A stretch of 64,000 nt of DNA from Bradyrhizobium diazoefficiens (GCF_016599855.1 NZ_CP067041.1:4588001-4652000), one strand, 5' to 3'; shown: positions 1 to 8,267, numbered from the stretch's first letter. The notes: generated by a model not told the origin, from the sequence alone. Made by a program: numbers and translations.

Positions 1-247
1 TTGCGCGCGCGTCGGTGTGGGCCTTGCGGATCATGGCCTCGACCCGATCGCGGTGCACGGCGGCAGCGCGGCGCTGCGCCTCGATCTCGCGGTCGATGGT
101 TTCCACCGCGGCGGTGTAGTCCGGCTGCAGCAAGCGCGCGGCGCGCTCCTGATCGAGGTCCGCGATCGCTGCCTCGGCCTGCGCCAGGGTGGCCTGCACG
201 GCCTTCAGGTCGGCGCCGGGCGGCCGGAGGAACCAGGGCAGCCTCAT
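1..247 (-). CDS. Partial hypothetical helical protein, 3' end outside window
   Basis: Reading the minus strand from ATG at 247 gives 82 open codons that run off the window start. The protein begins MRLPWFLRPPGADLKAV and continues as an Ala/Glu/Arg-rich, probably helical or coiled-coil chain. Its ATG overlaps the TGA of the upstream gene (ATGA at 244-247), which indicates translational coupling within the leftward phage-like operon. No family recognised. The start is well supported by the coupling; function is unknown. Confidence 0.6.
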   Translation of the reverse strand, partial: MRLPWFLRPPGADLKAVQATLAQAEAAIADLDQERAARLLQPDYTAAVETIDREIEAQRRAAAVHRDRVEAMIRKAHTDARA

Positions 248-492
248 GACGCATTCCGGCGCTTGGCAGCCTTTGCGCGGGCTTTCTTCTCGGCCTCGGG
301 CCCCTCGTATTTCCGGATGGAAGCATAATGATTTTCAGTCTCGCGACCTGGCGCGCCGATGCCCTGCTCGACGGGGCGGCCCTTGATCACGCGGTGGTCG
401 TGGCCGAACACGATCTTGGCCTCTTCCGCCTGGTGCGCGACGCGCTGTTCCGGGGACAGGACTTCCATCTCTTCCAGGGTCAGGGTTACCAT
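244..492 (-). CDS. Small hypothetical protein of the integrated element
   Basis: 82 residues beginning MVTLTLEEMEVLSPEQ. The start at 492 is chosen because AGGAG lies 8 bases upstream on the minus strand; an open frame continues further up but without a ribosome site. The C-terminus is Lys/Ala/Arg rich. It overlaps the next gene by ATGA. Part of the leftward operon of small genes typical of prophages or integrative elements. No family recognised. Confidence 0.6.
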   Translation of the reverse strand: MVTLTLEEMEVLSPEQRVAHQAEEAKIVFGHDHRVIKGRPVEQGIGAPGRETENHYASIRKYEGPEAEKKARAKAAKRRNAS

Positions 493-502
493 CGTCGTGC
501 TC

Positions 503-667
503 CTATGCTGCGCGTTGCGAGTTTGCGGCTGCCTCTTCGGCGGCGACCGCGTCTTCCAGCTTGATCCGGATCCAGTCCGCCACCTTCCGACGAGAGCGCG
601 CGGCCGCCTCGGCGATGCTGCGCTCGAGCTCAGGCCGAGCGCGGAAGCCAATCATCTTTGCCTGCAT
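503..667 (-). CDS. Small ribbon-helix-helix-like protein
   Basis: 54 residues starting MQAKMIGFRARPELERSI. The pattern of a short beta strand (KMIGFRARP) followed by helices (ELERSIAEAAARS, ADWIRIKLEDAV) resembles ribbon-helix-helix DNA-binding proteins. GGAG lies 7 bases before the ATG at 667. The start lies inside the 3' end of the preceding gene on the same strand. Likely a DNA-binding regulator or accessory protein; the assignment rests on pattern only. Confidence 0.5.
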   Translation of the reverse strand: MQAKMIGFRARPELERSIAEAAARSRRKVADWIRIKLEDAVAAEEAAANSQRAA

Positions 668-1016
668 CTGTTTTCTCCGATGGACTTTGCTCGCGGTCAT
701 CAGGCCCGGGCGGCAGTGGATTAGCAACGCACCGTGTAGTTGGCGGGCGCTTACGCTTGGTCCACCGGTCCCGGACCCGCGCGACCGCCGCAGGGTCCTC
801 AATCACGATCACAGCCAAGCCGAGCGCGCCCAGCATGGGGCCGAGCGTCACAGGACCAAGGCCCTTCATCGGATTGGGCGCCAGCAACTTGCTCGCGTAG
901 CCCGACTGCAAGCCGGCAATCTCGCCGATTACCTCGTGCGGAATGTCGAGCTCATCCCGGCGATCGCGCAGCACCTGGATCAGGCCGGCATAGTCGGTGA
1001 TCAGGCGGGAAATCAT
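630..1016 (-). CDS. XRE-like phage-type regulator
   Basis: 128 residues. The N-terminal 75 residues (RDRRDELDIPHEVIGEIAGL, then GYASKLLAP) look like a helix-turn-helix of the kind found in small phage-type proteins that bind DNA with a Cro/XRE fold. The C-terminal 45 residues are charged and low complexity, and overlap the downstream small gene. Leftmost member of the operon before a 680-base gap. Regulation of the element is the likely role, by inference. Confidence 0.5.
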   Translation of the reverse strand: MISRLITDYAGLIQVLRDRRDELDIPHEVIGEIAGLQSGYASKLLAPNPMKGLGPVTLGPMLGALGLAVIVIEDPAAVARVRDRWTKRKRPPTTRCVANPLPPGPDDREQSPSEKTDAGKDDWLPRSA

Positions 1017-1349
1017 TGGGCGCGGATGCTGATCAGTGTTTTCGGATGAGGAGCGGAGTTTTTGGAGAGAGCCGCGAAATTGAGAGGGGATGTCGATAAT
1101 TGCGACGGCTCGGCAGGCGGGGCCCCACCCACCCCACTCCCCCTTGCTTTGACGGAGAACCCATGCATTTCGGCGCGATCATCGGTTTCGCCGGCGGTCG
1201 ACCACCTCGCGCGCGCATGGTCTGCTTCAACAGAGTGAAAGACTGAGTTGGCACCCGCGCGCGCAAACCCTTCCCCGAATGCGCAAACCGGTGTCGCATC
1301 ATCGACAAGCCGTTGATTTCTCTCGCCGCTGCTTGGCTCGGCAATGGCG

Positions 1350-1371
1350 CTGGACCCAATCTTGGACCCAA
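1350..1371. repeat. Paired TTGGACCCAA motif, inverted relative to 5771-5791
   Basis: Two copies lie side by side: cTGGACCCAA (1350-1359, one mismatch) and TTGGACCCAA (1362-1371). The same decamer in opposite orientation, again as a tandem pair, follows the integrase gene at 5771-5791. Such paired short sites near an integrase gene could bind the integrase arm domain or the excisionase. Function is inferred. Confidence 0.45.
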
Positions 1372-1584
1372 GGCCTGTGCTCGACGCCCATGTTAACCGG
1401 TTAGTTGGCCCTTCATCGCCTCGCATAATGCTGGCCGGCTCTGTGCTCGGCTCGGCGTTAGCTGTGTGTGGCCGGTGATGAGGTCCTTTCCGATCTTCTC
1501 CTGTCCTTCCCTTGAGAGCGGCCGGAACGCCTAGCGGCCACCGAGGCCGCGTTGGGCGCTTCCAACGCTCGGGGGGTATGGGGG

Positions 1585-1694
1585 GTTGGAAGCACGCGGT
1601 TGGAAGGGGGGTTGGAAGGTGTTGGCACGTAGTTGGTACTGGCGTTGGTAGTGGCGTTGGAAGGTCGGAATTTGAGTTGGAAGGGCGTTGGAAG
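1585..1694. repeat. Cluster of six GTTGGAAG repeats (iteron-like)
   Basis: GTTGGAAG occurs at 1585, 1599, 1611, 1655, 1676 and 1687, with further GTTGG variants in between and an inverted TTCCAAC at about 1560. The cluster lies directly downstream of the RecA-like ATPase gene (stop at 1696). Spacing is irregular (14, 12, 44, 21 and 11 bases). It may be an origin or protein-binding array; alternatively a neutral simple-sequence expansion. Confidence 0.5.
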
Positions 1695-1695
1695 G

Positions 1696-2925
1696 TCATT
1701 CGGCAGCCCTCGCGAGGTACTGGCGGCGCCGGCTGGATGGTCCTGTCTCGACGACTTCGATCTTGCGGGCGGATAGGAGGCGCTCCATGGCGCAGCGGAA
1801 GCCCTCGGCTTTCACACCTGCGGCCTCAGGGTCGAGTTCAAACTCGGTCGGCGCACTGCCCTTGGCGTTCTTGGCGTGCACGTGACGGCCCTGGGCGATG
1901 CGCTTGTCGAGCAGCCGCAGAAACAGATCCTCGATGTCACGATCGGCCGCGGCGCGGTACGGCGAGGCCTGGCCGGCCATGGCGGTGGTGAAGGTCAGGT
2001 TGTCCCATCGGAGTGTGACCTTCTCGCCGGTGCGGCCGTAGTTCGATTTGGTGACCGAGAGCGTCCGGACGTCCTGGTCGTCCTTGTCCGCGTCTGACAG
2101 GTGGAGCATCGAGCGCACCGAGTTTCGCCAGTCCACCGAGTTGGCAGTTCCGCTGCCGTCGGCCATGCCGCGGACGCTGGGGTGGTCGAGCAGCACGATC
2201 GCGGTGTCATGCTCCCGGGCGATCTTGCGGAGCATGGCGAGGAACGCGCGCACCTGTCGCCGGGCGATGGCGTCGCCGTCGAACACCGCGGCGATGGAAT
2301 CGATCACCACCAGGCGCGGCTTGTGCTTGACGATCCACGCCTCGAGCCAATCCAACAGCGGGGCGCGGGCCAACCGGCCGTCCTTGGTGGCGTGGGCAAG
2401 CCACGTTGCCTCAAGGTCCGGAAAGACCATGTGGAGGTTGGGGAGATCGTACGGCGCAAGGCACCGGTGTTTGCAGATGCGTTCTTCGCGGTCGCGGATG
2501 TTGTGCTCGGGCTCCTCGCAGCTGAGGAACAGCGCCACGCCATTTTCGATCGTGCAGCCGAGCCAATCGCCCAGCCCGGCCGCCACGTAGACAAGCAGCT
2601 GCACCATGATCTCGGTTTTGCCGCTGCCGCCGTTGCCGGCCATGATCGTCAGATCGCCGCTCGGGATGCGCGCGCTCGCCAGCCAGCGCTGCTGCTCCGG
2701 CTCGGTGCCCTTCCAGGCTGCGGGCGTGATCGTGCAAAATCGGCTGGTCGCCGGCGCCATCTCGCCGGGCCTATCGGATTCGCCTTCCGGCAGCCCGAAA
2801 TCTGCTGAACTCTCCGCCGGCGGGAAGTCACCCCGCGGATCCTCATCGTCCTCGGGCTTGACCAGGCGCATCTCTGTGATGAGATTCCGCGCCATTGCGG
2901 CGTAGTTCGGTGCTGCCCCCATCAT
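1696..2925 (-). CDS. RecA/RepA-like AAA ATPase of the element
   Basis: 409 residues. A Walker A motif GNGGSGKTE is at residues 97-105 and a Walker B strand RLVVIDS at 205-211, separated as in RecA-fold ATPases of the AAA_25/RepA type. Residues after 250 (VLLDHPSVRG, then DWRNSVRSMLHLS) match the family pattern in which a strand and a switch segment follow Walker B. These proteins are usually phage or plasmid replicative helicase or helicase-loader homologues. The ATG overlaps the stop of the upstream gene (ATGA), so it is expressed from the leftward operon starting at about 3865. The N-terminal 60 residues are acidic and variable. The family call is solid; the exact replication role is inferred. 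Confidence 0.8.
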   Translation of the reverse strand: MMGAAPNYAAMARNLITEMRLVKPEDDEDPRGDFPPAESSADFGLPEGESDRPGEMAPATSRFCTITPAAWKGTEPEQQRWLASARIPSGDLTIMAGNGGSGKTEIMVQLLVYVAAGLGDWLGCTIENGVALFLSCEEPEHNIRDREERICKHRCLAPYDLPNLHMVFPDLEATWLAHATKDGRLARAPLLDWLEAWIVKHKPRLVVIDSIAAVFDGDAIARRQVRAFLAMLRKIAREHDTAIVLLDHPSVRGMADGSGTANSVDWRNSVRSMLHLSDADKDDQDVRTLSVTKSNYGRTGEKVTLRWDNLTFTTAMAGQASPYRAAADRDIEDLFLRLLDKRIAQGRHVHAKNAKGSAPTEFELDPEAAGVKAEGFRCAMERLLSARKIEVVETGPSSRRRQYLARAAE

Positions 2926-3368
2926 GCGGCCTCGACGAGCTTGAAGAACGACGATAGATCGTTGGCGTGGTTGCGCAGCCAGGTGGCAAGCCGCTCGCGA
3001 TCGCCCGTGTTCATCACGAAGTGAAAGGCGTCGACGGTGGACTGCGGCGTGCGACAGGTGGGCTCGGCGATCTGCGCGGCCTGCTGCACTGGCGGAAGTT
3101 CACCCGTCCACTTCCACCGGTCGCGCGGGTCGTCCAATTCCCACTGCATTACCAGCTGAGCGACGTAATCCGAAGGCAGGTCCTCCGCCGGCATGAACGC
3201 CTCGGCCATGATCCGTTGCACTTCGTCCTGGCCGAGCTCATCGACATAGCCCGCAGATTCCGCAAATAGTTGCAGGATGTCGGCTGCGACCTGAAGTGAG
3301 ACCGATCCATCGTCGACGAACCAACGCTGACGGGCGCAGCTCTCCGCGAATTCTTCGGCGCTGCTCAT
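2922..3368 (-). CDS. Hypothetical acidic protein
   Basis: 148 residues beginning MSSAEEFAESCARQRWFVDD. Acidic, helical, no recognised domain. It overlaps both neighbours by four bases (ATGA at each end), so it belongs to one tightly coupled operon with the PC4-like protein upstream and the ATPase downstream. Confidence 0.6.
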   Translation of the reverse strand: MSSAEEFAESCARQRWFVDDGSVSLQVAADILQLFAESAGYVDELGQDEVQRIMAEAFMPAEDLPSDYVAQLVMQWELDDPRDRWKWTGELPPVQQAAQIAEPTCRTPQSTVDAFHFVMNTGDRERLATWLRNHANDLSSFFKLVEAA

Positions 3369-3640
3369 TCGGCGTCCTCGCCGTTGAGGAGACCGAGCGC
3401 CCTCGCCTGCTCCAATGCCTTGCCGATCGCCTTCGCAAGCTCGGGAAGACGCGTCACCTTCATGGTGATGCCCTTGGTAGTTGGATGAATTTTCCCTTCC
3501 CTGTCGTGGACGTGCTTTCGCAAATCGACGAGGGCATGGCCCTTGAAGGTCTGCAATGTCGTGGTGATCACGTCCTTGCGGCGATTGGAAAAGAAGCGGT
3601 CGACGATGACCGGCTCGACGAGCTCAGGGCGCTTTCCCAT
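3365..3640 (-). CDS. PC4/p15-type single-strand DNA-binding protein
   Basis: 91 residues. The segment ITTTLQTFKGHALVDLRKHV followed by TTKGITMKVTRLPELAKAI has the beta-sheet plus C-terminal helix pattern of the transcriptional coactivator p15 (PC4) family, where short bacterial and phage members bind single-stranded DNA. In this operon, next to a RecA-like ATPase, a role in element replication or recombination is likely. The start ATG at 3640 is close behind the excisionase-like gene (9-base gap). Confidence 0.65.
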   Translation of the reverse strand: MGKRPELVEPVIVDRFFSNRRKDVITTTLQTFKGHALVDLRKHVHDREGKIHPTTKGITMKVTRLPELAKAIGKALEQARALGLLNGEDAE

Positions 3641-3649
3641 GGCTGCACC

Positions 3650-3865
3650 TCAGGCCGCAGCCAGCATGCGCTCGATCACTGAGCGAGGGATCACAATACG
3701 CCGGCCGATGCGGATCGAGCCGATCTCCCCCTTTGCGACCGCCGCATAGGCGCCCGCTCGCGAGATGGGGAAGATTTCCGGCAGTTCGTCGACCGAGAAG
3801 GTTGCGCGACCGTCCCATTTTGGGGGGAGCAGCACGCTCTCCGGGGCCGGATTGGGTCTGTCCAT
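3650..3865 (-). CDS. Excisionase-like MerR/HTH_17 DNA-binding protein
   Basis: 71 residues from ATG at 3865 (MDRPNPAPES); an upstream ATG at 3937 in the same frame would overlap the divergent regulator promoter, so the shorter form is preferred. The region ATFSVDELPEIFPISRAGAY through GRRIVIPRSVIERMLA is a winged HTH of the excisionase/MerR type (helix-turn-helix, then the wing with RIGRRI). Its place beside the integrase supports a recombination directionality factor. Confidence 0.7.
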   Translation of the reverse strand: MDRPNPAPESVLLPPKWDGRATFSVDELPEIFPISRAGAYAAVAKGEIGSIRIGRRIVIPRSVIERMLAAA

Positions 3866-3946
3866 GAAGTCCGCCTTTTTCGATGTTGTGCCGTCGTGTG
3901 ATATTCGGTCCTTGCGTGTTTTGAAATGGCATGCCATAACGTCGCC

Positions 3947-4567
3947 ATGACAAATAAGCCAAGGAAACGACGATCACCTGGGGGCGGCCGCAAGCCGGCC
4001 GGCCCTATTCGCGGCAACGCATCGTGGCTACAGGCCCGGATCACGGAAGATTTGCGGGCGCGCCTTGATGAAGCGGCAAGCGCCAGCGGGAGATCTCTGT
4101 CTCAAGAGGCGCAACTTCGACTTCAGCAGTCGTTCAATCTACCGGCTGAGATGCAGAAGAGATGGGGGACGCCTGAGGTCAAAGCTCTGGCTCAACTCGT
4201 TTCGCGCCTGGCGCGATCAGTCCAGGCAACTGTCGGCGCCAATCCGTTCACCGAGGCGGGTGATCTGGCTTGGCATCGAAATGCCTTTACCCACGCGGCC
4301 GTCGAGGCAGGCATCAGCACCCTGCTCGCGCACTACAAGCCAGCCGGAATCCCCGCTCCCCCGCCGGAGGTGCAAAAACTGGCGGCTCGGGCGCCCGATC
4401 AAGCCGAACCGGAAAATTTGGGGCGTTCCTGCGCAATGGGACTTCTAAGCCAGATAGCGATTATGGGGGCTCCGCCCAAGCAGCCGAGCGCAAACGTTGC
4501 CTACGGTGACGGCCACTACGTTTTTCCAGACATCCGCAGCATATTAGGGGATACCGATGAAGAATAA
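3947..4567 (+). CDS. Arc/ribbon-helix-helix type regulator
   Basis: 206 residues from ATG at 3947 (MTNKPRKRRSPGGG), or seven more from an in-frame ATG at 3926. Residues 28-66 (ASWLQARITEDLRARLDEAA, then SGRSLSQEAQLRLQQSF) are an Arc/MetJ-type RHH domain. The remainder is unrecognised. It is transcribed divergently from the excisionase operon and overlaps the integrase gene by 11 bases, so it probably controls the lysogeny or excision switch of this element. Confidence 0.65.
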   Translation: MTNKPRKRRSPGGGRKPAGPIRGNASWLQARITEDLRARLDEAASASGRSLSQEAQLRLQQSFNLPAEMQKRWGTPEVKALAQLVSRLARSVQATVGANPFTEAGDLAWHRNAFTHAAVEAGISTLLAHYKPAGIPAPPPEVQKLAARAPDQAEPENLGRSCAMGLLSQIAIMGAPPKQPSANVAYGDGHYVFPDIRSILGDTDEE

Positions 4568-5765
4568 GCGGGGCCACGGCGAAGGCGGCATCGACGAGCG
4601 CGGCGAGAACATCTTTCGGCTGCGTTGGCGCGCGAATGGCAAACGTCACACCAAGACGTTTCGCGGAACGAAGGTCGAGGCCCGCAAAGAACTGCGATCG
4701 TTGACCACGAAGGTTGACACCGGCGAGCACGTCGACCCCAACAAGATCACCGTGGGACAGTGGATCGATCAATGGATCGCCGCGGGCGCGCCTGGTCGGA
4801 AGAAGACCAAGGTCGGGCAGCGGACCTTGGAGCGTTATGAGGAATTGTTGCGCCTGCATGTCAAACCCAAGCTGGGCGACAAGGCTCTTCAGAAGCTGAA
4901 GGCCACCGAGATTGACGAGCTTTATGGCGAGCTCGAGCAACGGTTGGCGCCGATGACGGTGCACCACGTCCATACCTGCTTCAACTCGGCCCTATCGACG
5001 GCCGAGCGCAAGGGCATGCTGGCAAGTAATCCGATGACGCGAATCGAGCAGTTGCCGTCGGCCGGCGAGAGTGACCACGGCCTGGCGCTCGACGAGCCCG
5101 ACCTCAGGACCTTGGTGAATGGCTTCAAAACGTCCGCGACGATGTATGCGCCGGTGGCGGTCGACGCGGCGACGGGGGCCCGCCGTAACGAGCTGCTCGC
5201 CTTCCGCTGGACCGACTTCAGCGCCGAACAGAAGACCCTGAGGGTCGAGCGGGCCCTGGAGGTCACGAAGAAGTTCGGGACCCGCTATAAGGCGCCCAAG
5301 ACGTGGCGGGGGAAGCGCACGATCGCGCTGGACGACGGCACTGTCGCCTTGCTGCTCGCCGAGCGGGCGAAGCACCAGCGGCTCTTGGCGGGCATCCCAG
5401 ACGGCGCTGAGGTCGACCTGAGCCTCGTTCGGCTGCCTGATGACGCTTTGATCTTCCCGGGCGCGCCACCTGCCGGGCAGGATTTCTCGTTCAGTAGGCC
5501 GAGAGACCCCAGCGCCTTCTCGAAACGATTCCGAGCCATTGCGGACACACTCGGCTTCGAAGGTTTCGAGCTTCACCACATCCGCGGCACCCACGCCACC
5601 CTGCTCCTGGACAAAGGGGTGCCGGTGCACACGGTTGCTGAACGGATTGGCGACGATCCCGCGGTGCTACTCAAGAACTACGCGAAGCGCAAACGCAAGC
5701 AGACGGCCGACACGTCAGTGGCGACCGTCATCAACGCTATCTCTGCCGGAATTCTTGGGTCTTGA
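4557..5765 (+). CDS. Tyrosine-type site-specific integrase
   Basis: 402 residues. An N-terminal arm-binding region (GIDERGENIFRLRWRANGKR) and a SAM-like core-binding domain (about 65-165) precede the catalytic domain: Arg in ATGARRNELL (near 217), HxxR in HHIRGTHATLLL, then IGDDPAVLLKNY with the nucleophile Tyr at 375. The usual GH of box III is GD here, seen in many actinobacterial- and Bradyrhizobium-type integrases. AGGGG lies 7 bases before the ATG. It ends 74 bases from the 3' end of tRNA-Trp, the expected attachment site. Confidence 0.9.
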   Translation: MKNKRGHGEGGIDERGENIFRLRWRANGKRHTKTFRGTKVEARKELRSLTTKVDTGEHVDPNKITVGQWIDQWIAAGAPGRKKTKVGQRTLERYEELLRLHVKPKLGDKALQKLKATEIDELYGELEQRLAPMTVHHVHTCFNSALSTAERKGMLASNPMTRIEQLPSAGESDHGLALDEPDLRTLVNGFKTSATMYAPVAVDAATGARRNELLAFRWTDFSAEQKTLRVERALEVTKKFGTRYKAPKTWRGKRTIALDDGTVALLLAERAKHQRLLAGIPDGAEVDLSLVRLPDDALIFPGAPPAGQDFSFSRPRDPSAFSKRFRAIADTLGFEGFELHHIRGTHATLLLDKGVPVHTVAERIGDDPAVLLKNYAKRKRKQTADTSVATVINAISAGILGS

Positions 5766-5770
5766 CCCGT

Positions 5771-5791
5771 TTGGGTCCAACTTGGGTCCAA
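5771..5791. repeat. Tandem TTGGGTCCAA pair beside attR
   Basis: TTGGGTCCAA at 5771-5780 and again at 5782-5791, 11-base period, between the integrase stop and tRNA-Trp. The inverted counterpart pair lies at 1350-1371. Candidate arm-type or excisionase sites. Confidence 0.5.
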
Positions 5792-5838
5792 GTTCAGGGT
5801 CTGTTCGGGAAAATAGCCGCTTAAGCCATTGAATTAGC

Positions 5839-5914
5839 TGGCAGGAGTGGCAGGGCTCGAACCTGCGACCCCCGGTTTTGGAGACCGGTGCTCTACCAAT
5901 TGAGCTACACTCCT
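5839..5914 (-). tRNA. trnW: tRNA-Trp (anticodon CCA)
   Basis: 76 bases with an encoded CCA at 5839-5841. On the minus strand it starts AGGAGTG, carries the anticodon loop CTCCAAA, and has a T arm GCAGGTTCGAGCCCTGC. The acceptor stem pairs fully (AGGAGTG with CACTCCT). The 3' end faces the integrase gene, so it is the likely attB with the tRNA restored by the element or left intact. Confidence 0.95.
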
Positions 5915-6065
5915 ACGGACCCTCGCGTCGCCGCCGGATCAGAGGCGCTTTCAAGCACAGGGGGCGGCTGGATTGCAAGGGTGAAGCGCGCTGGCTTCGC
6001 TTGTTTGTACCGCGGCTTCTGGGCCAGAGTTCGTTCCCGATAATCAAGAACAACCGGGAGTGCCC

Positions 6066-7289
6066 ATGACCGCCACCGCCGCCACTCGCCCCTCGACAGC
6101 GCCGAAAACCCCGCCTTTGCCGGAGGCGAAGCCCGAGACACTCGGCCTGTCGCGCCCCCGCCTCCAGGCGATGTCGGATGCGTTCAAGCGCGAGATCGAC
6201 AAGGGAACCGTCCCCGGCGTGACCGTGCTGGTAGCTCGCCGCGGCCAGCTCGGCTGGTTCGAGGCGCTGGGCAGGCAAAGCCCGACGGGCTCGGCGCCGA
6301 TGGCGCGTGATTCGATCTTCCGTATCTTCTCGATGACCAAGCCGATCGTCTCCATCGGCATCATGGCGCTGGTCGAGGACGGCCACGTCCTGCTCGGCGA
6401 TCCCGTCGCCAAATTCATTCCGGAGTTCGCCAATCAGCAGGTTGGCATCGTCAATGGCGGCAAGCTCGAGCTGGTTCCACCGAAGCGGCCAATGACGGTG
6501 CAGGACCTACTCCGCCACACTTCGGGCTTGACCTACGAGCACCAGGGCGAGGGCCCCGTGCACAAGCTCTACCAGGAGTCCCGGGTTCGCAGCCGCAAGA
6601 TCACCAATGCCGAACACGCCGCGCTGGTGGCGAGCTTCCCGCTGGTCTGCCATCCCGGCGACGAGTTCAACTACAGCCGCTCCACCGACATCCTCGGCCG
6701 CATCATCGAAATCGTCAGCGGCAAATCGCTGGGCAGCTTCCTCACTGATCGCATCCTCGCGCCGCTGCAGATGACCGAGACCGGCTTCTCGACCTCCGAG
6801 GCCAATGCCAGCCGGCTTGCCGAACCGTTCGCGGCCGATCCCTGGAGCGGCGACAAGGTCGCGCTCTTCAACATGGTCGAGCAGCCGGTCATGGAATCCG
6901 GCGGCGGCGGTCTGGTCTCGACCACGATGGACTACGCCCGCTTCGCACTGATGCTGCGCAATAGCGGCACGCTCGACGGCAACCGCATCATCGGCCGCAA
7001 GACGCTGGAGCTGATGGCCTCCGATCACCTCGGGCCGCACGTCGTGACCAACGGCACGCTGCTCACGCCCGGCCACGGTTTCGGCCTCGGCTTCGCCGTG
7101 CGCCGGGACGCTGGCATCGCTCCTTTCCCCGGCAGCGTCGGCCAGTATTTCTGGAGCGGCATTGCGGGCACGTTCTTCTGGATCGATCCGAAGGAGGACC
7201 TGTTCACGGTGTTCATGAGCCAGGGCCCGGGCCAGCGCGACTACACGCGAACCTTGGTGCGCGATCTGGTTTACGCGGCGGTGGATTGA
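6066..7289 (+). CDS. Serine hydrolase of the beta-lactamase/EstB family
   Basis: 407 residues. SMTK at about residue 90 is the SxxK nucleophile motif and FNYSRSTDILG around 200 is the YxN-like motif (YSR here) of class C beta-lactamase-type esterases and peptidases; HGFGLGF near 340 resembles the third motif region. No signal peptide, so probably cytoplasmic. The start at 6066 has GGGAG 6 bases upstream. First gene of the undisturbed chromosome after the tRNA. Family is secure, substrate unknown. Confidence 0.8.
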   Translation: MTATAATRPSTAPKTPPLPEAKPETLGLSRPRLQAMSDAFKREIDKGTVPGVTVLVARRGQLGWFEALGRQSPTGSAPMARDSIFRIFSMTKPIVSIGIMALVEDGHVLLGDPVAKFIPEFANQQVGIVNGGKLELVPPKRPMTVQDLLRHTSGLTYEHQGEGPVHKLYQESRVRSRKITNAEHAALVASFPLVCHPGDEFNYSRSTDILGRIIEIVSGKSLGSFLTDRILAPLQMTETGFSTSEANASRLAEPFAADPWSGDKVALFNMVEQPVMESGGGGLVSTTMDYARFALMLRNSGTLDGNRIIGRKTLELMASDHLGPHVVTNGTLLTPGHGFGLGFAVRRDAGIAPFPGSVGQYFWSGIAGTFFWIDPKEDLFTVFMSQGPGQRDYTRTLVRDLVYAAVD

Positions 7290-7296
7290 GCTTGCG

Positions 7297-7427
7297 TGCC
7301 CCGGACGCGCTGCAACGCCCTTCGCGTTGCTGCGCAGAGCCGGGGCCCATGCCTCTGCGATCTCGGCCTTCTGGGTCCCGGCTCTGCGGAGCGGTACTGC
7401 GTGCCGCACCGCGTCCGGGACACGAGA
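7297..7427. repeat. GC-rich palindromic repeat, two units facing each other
   Basis: Two copies in opposite orientation of a roughly 55-bp unit built from CCCGGACGCGCTGCARCGC and CGCAGAGCCGGGRCCCA segments (7297-7350 and 7371-7427). The same unit recurs at 9900-10036, 11560-11725 and 12089-12148. It fills the convergent gap between the hydrolase and the SDR gene and resembles REP/RIME-type intergenic elements of rhizobia. Confidence 0.7.
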
Positions 7428-7430
7428 CTA

Positions 7431-8198
7431 TCAACTAATCGTCGCACCGCCGTCGATCACCATGGTCTGGCCGGTCATGAAGTCGCCGGCCTTTGAACCC
7501 AGGAACACCGCGGCGCCCGCGATCTCATCGGGGATGCCGATGCGCAAGAGCGGCGAGCGCGCGGTCGAGGCTTTCAGGTTCTCGGGATTGTCCCACAGCG
7601 CTTTCGCAAAGTCGGTCTTGATCAGGCCGGGCGCGATGCAGTTTACGCGAATGTTGTGCTTGCCGTATTCGCAGGCGAGATTGCGCGCGAGCTGCATGTC
7701 GGCGGCTTTGGAGATCGCGTAGGCGCCGAGGATGGTCGAGCCCTTGAGGCCGCCGATCGAGGAGACGATGATCACCGAGCCGTCCTTGCGCTCGATCATC
7801 TGCGGCACCACCATCGAGATCAGCCAATTGTTGGCGACGATGTTGTTATCGAGAATTTTTCGGAACTGGTCATCGGAAATGCCGGCGAGCGGGCCGTAAT
7901 ACGGGTTCGACGCGGCGTTGCAGACCAGCACGTCTATCTTGCCGAAGGCGCGATTGCTCTCGTCGACGAGGTTTTGCAGATTTTCCTTCGAGGAGATGTT
8001 GGCGGCGATCGCGACCGCGGTGCCCTTGCCGAACTTGTCGTTGATGCCTTTGGCCACCTCTTCGCAGACGTCCGCCTTGCGCGAGGAGATCACCACCTTG
8101 GCGCCGTGCTCGGCCATGCGTTCGGCGATCGCAAGCCCGATGCCGCGCGTCGAACCGGTGATGACGGCAACTTTGCCCTTCATGTCGAACAAGGTCAT
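7431..8198 (-). CDS. SDR-family dehydrogenase
   Basis: 255 residues. The nucleotide-binding motif TGSTRGIG is near residues 15-22, NAAS around 94 is the NNAG-type structural motif, and the catalytic Ser (SSIGG) and Tyr/Lys (YAISK) follow. A C-terminal GQTMVIDGG segment is typical of classical SDRs. Likely an NAD(P)-dependent 3-hydroxyacyl or alcohol dehydrogenase; given the neighbouring acyl-CoA dehydrogenase a lipid-related role is plausible but inferred. A ribosome site GGGAG lies 7 bases upstream. Its promoter region shares TTTGAATTGCA with the TetR promoter at 14811. Confidence 0.85.
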   Translation of the reverse strand: MTLFDMKGKVAVITGSTRGIGLAIAERMAEHGAKVVISSRKADVCEEVAKGINDKFGKGTAVAIAANISSKENLQNLVDESNRAFGKIDVLVCNAASNPYYGPLAGISDDQFRKILDNNIVANNWLISMVVPQMIERKDGSVIIVSSIGGLKGSTILGAYAISKAADMQLARNLACEYGKHNIRVNCIAPGLIKTDFAKALWDNPENLKASTARSPLLRIGIPDEIAGAAVFLGSKAGDFMTGQTMVIDGGATIS

Positions 8199-8218
8199 GT
8201 TTCTCTCCCAGAGTATGA

Positions 8219-8229
8219 TTTGAATTGCA
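8219..8229. promoter_or_regulatory. TTTGAATTGCA motif upstream of the SDR gene
   Basis: Eleven bases identical to 14811-14821 in front of the tetR gene. It lies about 20 bases upstream of the SDR start. Candidate TetR half-site; shown only by the sequence match. Confidence 0.35.
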
Positions 8230-8267
8230 TGAAGCTTACGCCGCGTCCGCGTCAGCGGACAACGGTC

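Larger units (their letters stand above)
1017..1695. other. Non-coding or decayed interval inside the element
   Basis: About 680 bases between the XRE-like gene and the ATPase gene. Open frames exist, but their products are Pro/Thr/Arg low-complexity (LPTPLPTPVPTT pattern) created by the GTTGG-type repeats, so I do not call a gene. It contains a paired TTGGACCCAA motif (1350-1371) and the GTTGGAAG cluster (1585-1694). It may hold a replication or transfer origin of the element. Confidence 0.4.

Noticed and set aside
1013-1699. Minus-strand frame with LPTPLPTP repeats
   Set aside because: The repeated peptide arises from the GTTGGAAG DNA repeats, with no ribosome site or conserved features.
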